Positions 43,568 through 64,000 of a stretch of 64,000 nucleotides of DNA are shown here, piece by piece (the first letter of the stretch is position 1; each line of letters begins with the position of its first letter). The notes beneath the pieces are model-generated. The model was not told the DNA's origin. It saw only the letters and a list, made by a program, of their open reading frames with translations, and made no database searches. The position numbers were made by a program, and so were the translations under genes. Source of the stretch: Muscardinus avellanarius (Eukaryota; Chordata; Mammalia; Rodentia; Gliridae); the NCBI GenBank assembly GCA_963383645.1, contig OY726563.1:40971831-41035830 (forward strand), written 5' to 3'.

Positions 43568-43950
43568 GCGTGCACCACTATGTCTGGCAAAGGTGGTTTT
43601 TTTTTTCCTTGCTCTTAAATTTTGTATTTTGGGGTCCTTTTTTGTCTTTTTGGAACTAGGGGTCAAATCCAAGGTGCTGCACTTGCACTGAGCTACATCC
43701 CAGCTCCTTATTTGTGTGTGTGTGGTACTGGGAACAGGAATCAGGGGCATTCTATGTCTGAACCATTTTGAAACAGGGTCTCACTAAGTTGCAGAGGGCC
43801 TCACTAAGTTACTGAGGCTGACCATGAACCTGCCATCCTCCTATCTCAGCCCCCTAAGTGCTAAGATTACAGGCATATGCCACTACACCCGGCTTTTATT
43901 TGGTATTATAAAATAGGGTCTCACTAAGTTCCCGAGGTTGGCTATAAACC
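42210..43950. repeat. SINE block with triple nesting
   Basis: A plus copy lies at about 42210-42410 and a minus copy at 42560-42745, with tails at 42765-42830 and 42840-42900. The outer minus copy from 42930 holds a young minus copy (43015-43215), resumes at 43216, and is broken again by a young plus copy (43328-43523) ending in (AAT)n at 43524-43566. The outer head GCGTGCACCACTATGTCTGGC then resumes. Older minus pieces lie at 43630-43700, 43725-43895 and 43900-43965. Confidence 0.8.
43524..43566. repeat. (AAT)n microsatellite
   Basis: About 14 AAT units form the tail of the plus SINE at 43328-43523. Confidence 0.9.
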
Positions 43951-43967
43951 TGTGATTCCCCCATCTT

Positions 43968-44222
43968 TTCCCTCTCTTCCCCTCTCCTCCCCTCCCATCT
44001 CCTCTTCTCCTTTCTCTGCTGCTCTCGAGAGCTAATAAGCTCTCTTCTTCTCCTCTCTGCTCTCTGCCATTATGCCCTGAGAACCAGTGGCCCCAGAGTC
44101 AATCTAACATGGGCTGAAACCTCTGGAACTGTGAGCAAATCACCCTTCCTTCCTCTAAGTTGTGGTCAGCAGGTATTCTGGGTCATGGCCATGAGGACAC
44201 CGAGTGAGACCCTGGGTAAGTG
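43968..44222 (+). mobile_element. MaLR-like LTR 3' fragment
   Basis: Motifs match the 3' half of MaLR LTRs: 'gccattatgccctgagaacc', 'gggctgaaacctctgg' and 'aactgtgagcaaatcaccc', then a CT-rich stretch and 'gtattctgggtcatggccatgag'. The polyadenylation hexamer is mutated. Confidence 0.5.
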
Positions 44223-44349
44223 AGCAAAATGACCGAATACCATGTCGTTGAAGGACTGGAGAAAGGAGTAGACATATTGAAGTGGGCAGTTCTGTTCAGT
44301 GCCTCAGTTTGCTCCTGCCTGCACTTACACTGGCAGAAGAAGTCTGCGC

Positions 44350-44467
44350 TGGGTAATGCTAGTAATTGGAAAGCGGAGACAGGAGGATTGCAGGTTGGAG
44401 GCTAGTCTCACCAACTTAGCAAGTCCCTCCACAACCTAGAGAGACCTGTTTCAAAATAAAAATCATT

Positions 44468-44518
<51 letters not shown>

Positions 44519-45085
44519 TTTTTGCAGTACTGGGGATGGAACCCAGGGACATTCTACCTCTGAGCTACACCCTAGCCCTATTTGGGGGTGGAGGGGTACC
44601 GGGAATAGAACTCAGGGGCATTCTAGCTCCGAGCTACACCCTGAGCCCGATTTTTTATTCTTTATTTTGAAACAGGGTCTCACTGAGTTGTAAAGGGCCT
44701 CACTAAGTAGCTGAGGTTGGCCATAAACCTCCATCCTCCTGTCTAAGCCTTCCAAATGCTGGGATTACAAGCGTGTGACACCACGCCTAGCTAATAAAAA
44801 TCATTTAAGAAGGTCTGGGGTTATATAGCTCAGAGGTAGAATGTCCCTGTGTTCAGTCCCCATTTAATAAAAAGAACAATAACCTGGGCGTGGTGGCTTG
44901 TAATCCCCGCGCTTGGGAGGCTGAGACAGGAGGATCGCACAGGTTCGAAGCCAACCTCAGCTACTGAGTGAGGCTCTCGGCAACTTAGTGAGACCCTGTT
45001 TCCAAATAAAATAGAAAATAGGTCTGGGAGTACAGCCTGGAGGTAGAAAGCCTCTGGGTTCCACCCCCAGTACCCCTTCCAAAAA
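44350..45085. repeat. SINEs before the SLC38A5 3' end
   Basis: A plus head lies at about 44350-44460 and a (TTTA)n run at 44467-44522. Minus pieces run at 44523-44790, with a tail duplicated inside. A plus solo tail lies at 44805-44870 and a young plus copy at 44885-45085, which stops about 50 bp from the SLC38A5 cleavage region. Confidence 0.8.
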
Positions 45086-45159
45086 AATCAATAAATAAAA
45101 ATTTAAAAAAAAGAAGAGAATGATCAGAAGTCTGAGGCCAATGTTGCAATTCAGCATCT

Positions 45160-45165
45160 TTTATT
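45160..45165 (-). terminator. SLC38A5 polyadenylation signal
   Basis: AATAAA on the minus strand (GAGAATAAAAGATG), about 310 nt after the stop codon. Cleavage is expected near 45135-45145. Confidence 0.75.
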
Positions 45166-45475
45166 CTCCCCCTTTAGCCCGAGGGTAATCTTAACAAACA
45201 GTTTCAAGGATGGGGAGGGAGGCAGAGAGGAATGGGCTGGACAAGGACCCCCCAAGGACCTGGTCTCTTCCGTCCTTGTAGGGGCAGGATCCAGGCTCAG
45301 CATCCCGGGGGAAGGAGCCACTCCACAGACTCTGCTGTCCCTCACCTTGGACAGCCACATTAATGAGACCATCTGCCTCCACACCCCAGGCAGGAGGGTC
45401 CCAGGAGAGTGGCCCCAATTTCCTCCATGCACATATACGTGTGCGTGGGGACTGAGCTGGGCGGGGTAGGGCACG

Positions 45476-59644
<14,169 letters not shown>

Positions 59645-59694
59645 CCTGTGGGCAAAGAAATGGGGCAGGAGGGTCAGAGATGGAGCAGAGGGCC

Positions 59695-60108
59695 AGGTAA
59701 AGTGGCACACGCCTGTAATCCCAGTACTTGGGAGGCTGAGGCAGGAGAATCACAGGTTGGGGACCAGCCTCAGCAAATAGCTAAGCCCTCAGCAACTTAG
59801 TGAGACCCGTTTCAAAATACAATAAAATAGGACTGGGCTGGGAGTATAGCTCAGAAGGAGAATGCTTATGGGTTCAATCCTCAGTACCACAAAGTGGGGG
59901 GGGGGTTGTGGAGTAGCTGAGAGGTAGAATGCCCCTGGGTTCAATCCCCAGTATCCCCTTACCTGCCCCAGCAAATAGTGCTGGGTATTGTGACATATGC
60001 CTGTAACCCCAGTTACTGGGGAGGCCGAGGCAGCAAAAGTTTGAGGCTAGTCCAGGCAACTTCGTGAAACCCTCAGCAACTTAGCCAGACAGCCTTTCAT
60101 AATAAATA

Positions 60109-60161
<53 letters not shown>

Positions 60162-60485
60162 GGCTGAGGGGTAGCTCAGAGATAAAATGCTCTGGGTTCA
60201 ATCCCAAGTACAAAATGAAAGGAAAGAATAAAGGAAGGAAGGAGAGAAAAGGAAAGGAAGAGAGAGGGAGAGAATGGAGCAGAGTCACTAAAAGGTTAAG
60301 AGAGCTGTATGAGGAAGGGGGAGTCACACAAAGGCAAAGGCTTTCAGGCATTCGGAAGGTCCTAGGCAGAAATCAAAGGAGCCCGAATGGCCCTCCTCCA
60401 GAGATAAAAGCGACCCCGCCGCGGGGGGCTGGGGTGTAGCCCAGTGGTAGAGCGCTTGCTGGGTGTTCCATCCCCAGCGCCGCCA
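59695..60485 (+). repeat. SINEs and ID-like element upstream of SLC38A5 ATG exon
   Basis: Plus composite copies lie at about 59695-59893 and 59975-60110, tails at 59900-59960 and 60160-60213, and (CA)n at 60111-60157. A separate plus ID-like unit at about 60424-60485 (GGGGCTGGGGTGTAGCCCAG, TGGTAGAGCGCTTGC) lacks the ID segment between the two boxes and ends in a CA-rich tail. Confidence 0.78.
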
Positions 60486-60572
60486 CACACACACAAAGTG
60501 ACCCAGATGAAGGGCAAAAGTTTTGACCATACCAGAGACTGCCTGGTAGCCAAGAGATTTGGGAGGGAGGGA

Positions 60573-60600
60573 GGGAGAGAGAGAGAGAGAGAGAGAGAGA
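60573..60600. repeat. (GA)n microsatellite
   Basis: A short pure GA run after a GGGA-rich stretch. Confidence 0.85.
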
Positions 60601-60649
60601 CCGCGTGCGCGCCTCAGCGTTACAAACCGTCTCGGGGTTACGTGTTGAG

Positions 60650-61570
60650 GACTAATAGGCTAGAAGAAATGCCTTTTGAACTAACTGGCTGGGGTCCCGG
60701 GGGGGTCGTGTGGCCAGGTGATTGGGGCCGGGGTCGGCGGGGAGAGGACAAGTCCTCCTGGTAACTGACCAGGTCGGGCTGGAGGGGGGATGGTGGCTTA
60801 TCTGGTCAGACCAGAGCCTCTCAGGAAACCGACACTTAGCTCACGGGGGTTTCTGAAATCGAGACTTAATTAATCTAACCCCAGAGACTCCTATTTCTTC
60901 CCCTTCTAGGGCTAATGGTATTTTCTAGGAACCTATCAAGTCTTAAAACACTCATCTCCTGGCAGAAGTCATTTTAGAGACACTTCCAGACTTGAGATCC
61001 TTGCTGGGCTTGGGGTGCCTCTGGAACCCGCCGGAGGGTGAGCTTGGCCATTTCCCCTCCTTCGCATGAGCCCTCTCTGTATAAAAGTCCCCCCACCAGG
61101 GCCTCATGTGTCTCCTGGGTTAGGGATGTCTCTGCCTTCCCCGTCCCCGTCCGTATCCCAGGTCTCCGTCTAGTGGATGTAGCTGGATGGAACGTCTCTG
61201 AAGAAACCCCCGACCCTGGGCTCACTTCCTGGCACTGAGGTGTCTGAAAAACTGCCATTCAAGATCCGCATCAGAGCTAAACGTGGCTCCAGGAAAACCC
61301 CTTCCCAAACGCGGTGATTCCCCTTCCTGGGACCCCGAAAGTCGCAGCCACGAAGGGGTCCCCTCCCCAGCCATGAGCATCCTTGGTGGGCCCAACACTC
61401 CCGAATTTACCTCCTTTGACTGAGGAACCCAAAGGACCTCTTCTCATGCAATTCCCGCCTACCCCTACAAATATCTCCAGGGAACTTCTGAACCCCCTCT
61501 GGGACCCCGGCCCCGCCGCCCCGTTCACATCTCAGGGTGTCCAGGGCTACCATCTGGTGGCCTGCGCCCC
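60650..61570. other. Unique sequence upstream of SLC38A5 coding exons
   Basis: This is SINE-free, moderately GC-rich sequence between the candidate first exon and the ATG exon. It may hold intronic regulatory sequence. The open frames here show no domain. Confidence 0.4.
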
Positions 61571-61577
61571 TCCTCAC

Positions 61578-61760
61578 CTCCATGCTCCCCTCAGCTCCCG
61601 AACCGGCAGTAACTGACTTGGGCTCTAGGACCCCAATGTCGCTGGGCTTCAGCTCTGGCCCGCCCTGCCCCCGCCCCACCCTACAGCCAATCTGCTCCGC
61701 CCAGCTAATCAGCACTGCCAGCGCCCCATTGGGGCCCACGGATATTTTTCTTTTCTGGGA
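61578..61760 (-). promoter_or_regulatory. Candidate SLC38A5 promoter and non-coding first exon
   Basis: The SINE-free region has a GC box (CCCCGCCCC near 61668-61678) and two CCAAT boxes, one on each strand (CCAAT 61687-61691; ATTGG 61728-61732). On the minus strand a consensus donor GGAG|GTGAGG ends a possible exon at 61578. A non-coding first exon is expected because the ATG exon has only one base before ATG. The start site cannot be placed, and use of this donor is inferred. Confidence 0.4.
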
Positions 61761-62019
61761 AGAGGTGCTAATTTTAATTGAGTTTCCCTCCTTCTGGCCC
61801 TAGGCGGGTCCACATCTGAACCCATGTGGAGGAAGAGAGAGGTTTGTGTGTGTCTTGGTGGCCATGGGGGAGACGGCCTGAAAGATGGAGAGAATAGAAA
61901 GCGCCGCATCTAAAGTGGACGGGGAGAGAGGGGGAACAGACTCTGATCCGGCAGTGGGAGAGGAACAGAGGTGAGAAGACAGAAAGAAATGGTCACAGGC
62001 AGGCTGCATGCCGAGACAG
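61761..62019. other. Unique flank
   Basis: This is GA-rich unique sequence. No gene or repeat was recognised. Confidence 0.4.
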
Positions 62020-62530
62020 AGGAGTGCAGCCTCAGCAACTTAACGAGACCCTGTTTCAAAATAAAAATATAATAGGGCTGGGGGTGTAGCTCAAAGGTAA
62101 AATGCCCTTGGGTTCATTTCTCAGTACCCCCCCAAAAAAATCACAAATAGATAAATAGGCGGGAGATAGAACACAGAGACAAAAAGATCACAGTGGGGAC
62201 AGAAAGTGATGGGGGCGTGGAGGAGGAGGTGGTAGACAGGCAGAGGAGCAATCTTGGAAACAGCACCATAGAGCCAGACTCAAAGTAGACAGGTGGAGCC
62301 GGGTGTGGCGGCGCATGCTTGTAATCCCAGCATTCGGGAGGCTGAGATAGGAGGATCGGGGTTCCTGGACAGCCTCAGCTACCTAGTGAGGTCCTTCGCA
62401 ACTCAGTGAGACCCTATTTCAAAATAAAGAATAAAATATAGGGCTGGGGGGGGTGTATCTCAGAGGTAGAATGCCCCTGAGTTCCATCCCCAGTGCCTCC
62501 AAAAAAAAAAAAAAAAAAAAAAAAAAAAGG
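62020..62530 (+). repeat. Two plus SINEs
   Basis: A 3' half copy lies at about 62020-62130 and a full copy at about 62298-62500, with a pure A-run at 62501-62528. The 62140-62297 stretch is unique. Confidence 0.8.
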
Positions 62531-63110
62531 ACAGGTGGGTAGGGATAGGTTCAGGAAAGCACCTGTAGGAAGGCAACAGGTGATCCAGGCCAGTCGCAAA
62601 CAGGACGCAGAGGCTGGTGGATGGACAGGTGCACAGGGCCAGACACACCCCACACGGAGGCTGGGACCAGACACGCTGGGGCAGCTGCTCCCGGAAGCCC
62701 CCAGTCACATCAGCACAGACCAATGACGCTGCGCCCCGTATGCCGATTCCATATATGGTAACTTGCCTGACTCGCAGCACACAGTAGTAAACCTATGTCT
62801 GAAAACGAGAGTCCCGCTAAATCGGGGCTCCGCCTCTGGATGTGAATCCACTGAGCTGCTGCTGGCACCTGTTAACGGCCTCTGGTGTCCCCCTTCTCTG
62901 TTCGAGAATCCCACCCCACTAAGACATCTGAACCAAGAAAGGATCCCAGATTGTGGAGAACCCAGAGGGAGGAAGGCAGGGTATTTGTACCTGGGTGGGG
63001 AGTATAGACACAGTGTCTGAGAACTGTGTGGGTCTTAGAGTCCTGCAGCCCGGTCCCAGGCAGGGGGTAGGGCCTGTCCACACCCTGAGGTATGTGTTTC
63101 AGTATCTGTC
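62531..63110. other. Unique interval, nothing recognised
   Basis: Moderately GC-rich sequence with open frames on both strands, none with a recognisable domain or supporting splice structure. Confidence 0.4.
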
Positions 63111-63111
63111 T

Positions 63112-63535
63112 CTCTTTGGTACTGGGGTTGAACCCAGGGGCTTTTACTTCTGAGATACACCACCAGCCCTTTTTATTTTTTATTTATTTATTTTGTGGTA
63201 CTGGGGGTGGAACCCAGAGGCTTTCTACCTCTGGGCTATACTCCCAGACCTATTTGATATTTTATTTAGAAACAGGGTCTCACTAAGTTGCTGAGAGCCT
63301 CACTAAGTAGCTGAGGCTGGTTTCGAAACTGTATTATCCTCCTGTTTCAAGCCTCCCAAGCGCGGGGATTACAAGCGTGCGCCACCACGCTCAGCTTATT
63401 TTTTTTTTAATTTTGAAACAGTGTCTCTCTAAATTGTTGAGGGTCTAAGTTACTGAGGCTGGCCTCAAACTTGTGATCCTCCTGTCTCAGCCTCCCAAGT
63501 ATTGGGATTACAGGTATGCACCACCATATCCAGTT
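63112..63535 (-). repeat. Minus SINE cluster
   Basis: A tail lies at about 63112-63170, a young full copy at 63195-63398 and an older copy at 63400-63535. Confidence 0.82.
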
Positions 63536-64000
63536 CACTATGTATGTTATATGGTAGGGTCTGTTTGTTCCCATGCATGTAACAGGCGTGTTCATTTCAA
63601 GCAAATCTTATGTAACCTACTGGGAACCAGAGAGGGTGGATCTGAAATAGGGGCACAACTGGATTAAGCTGCTTGAAGCCCAGGTGGACAAGAGGCTGCT
63701 GTGTGGCCCCTGCTGTGCCTGCCCAACCCCCATAGGGAACACAGAATTCCCGGAAAGGCCAGGAGCCAGCTGCGCGTTCAAAGCTCGCCTGGATGCCCCC
63801 ACCCCACCTGCAGTTGTAGGAGAACAACGGATGAGGCGTTTACTTCCCCCACAGTGGGAGACAGACCCCTGCACACCCAGGGACCATAGCTAGAAACAGG
63901 CCCCATAGCACCCTGACCCGGTGCTCAGAGATGGGGCCTGATGCACCATCCCCCACTGGTATGCAAACAAGTAAAACCAGATGTGCTATAGGACTCCCAG
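63536..64000. other. Unique interval at window end
   Basis: No gene or repeat was recognised. In human the next gene beyond SLC38A5 is FTSJ1, but no FTSJ1 exon is visible before the window ends. Confidence 0.4.

Larger units (their letters stand above)
33796..45130. other. Intergenic region between SSX and SLC38A5
   Basis: I see no exon here that I can support. The interval is made of SINEs (listed separately), microsatellites and unique islands at about 34250-34670, 35050-35480, 35700-35890, 36090-36250, 36945-37490, 40180-40430, 41950-42200 and 43970-44350. The open frame at 34287-34574 has no recognisable domain. Confidence 0.55.

Noticed and set aside
43247..43750. 167-residue frame with a long leucine run
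   Set aside because: The leucines are the reverse of the (AAT)n microsatellite and the rest is SINE sequence.
60424..60485. Possible functional tRNA-Ala-like gene
   Set aside because: A and B box motifs are present, but the middle and acceptor stem of a tRNA are missing. It is an ID-type SINE.

Overview
The window is chromosomal DNA of a placental mammal, almost certainly a rodent and from the X chromosome. Two genes can be read exon by exon: an SSX-family gene on the + strand (coding 23925-31612) and SLC38A5 on the - strand (coding 45476-59644). SSX genes and SLC38A5 are neighbours on human Xp11.23. More than half of the sequence by eye is one composite SINE type: a single 7SL-derived B1-like head followed by a tRNA/ID-like tail with its own A and B boxes. 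This B1-dID architecture is known from dormice and other squirrel-related rodents. The tail sequence looks less like the common squirrel form, so a dormouse-like rodent is my best but unproven guess.

Layout. 1-2200: AT-rich unique DNA and SINEs. 2200-4700: a SINE-poor, GC- and CpG-rich block with a tRNA-Glu relic and a decayed retroviral gag zinc-knuckle fragment. 5190-10060: old ERVL-MaLR-type elements (internal part plus LTRs) broken by younger SINEs and an LTR-like insert. 12200-12552: candidate SSX promoter and non-coding first exon. 12553-23878: presumed SSX intron 1, almost wholly nested SINEs, with two L1 3' UTR fragments and a tandem duplication made of SINEs. 23879-33795: SSX exons 2-8. 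33800-45130: intergenic SINEs and microsatellites. 45140-61700: SLC38A5, with a 5S rRNA pseudogene in one intron and a candidate promoter near 61.6-61.75 kb. 61750-64000: flank without a recognised gene.

SLC38A5 is intact: 15 coding exons with consensus-type GT/AG borders and matching phases join to 1419 nt, or 472 codons plus stop, the length of the human protein. SSX is also open: KRAB-like exons, linker exons and the C-terminal SSXRD exon join to 189 codons, or 222 if both copies of a tandemly duplicated 99-nt exon are used. That exon duplication is the most notable finding: it is phase-symmetric, both copies have good splice sites, and the exon copies differ more than their flanking introns. 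The two genes do not form a pathway; they share only location. I found no bacterial, CRISPR or novel multi-gene system.
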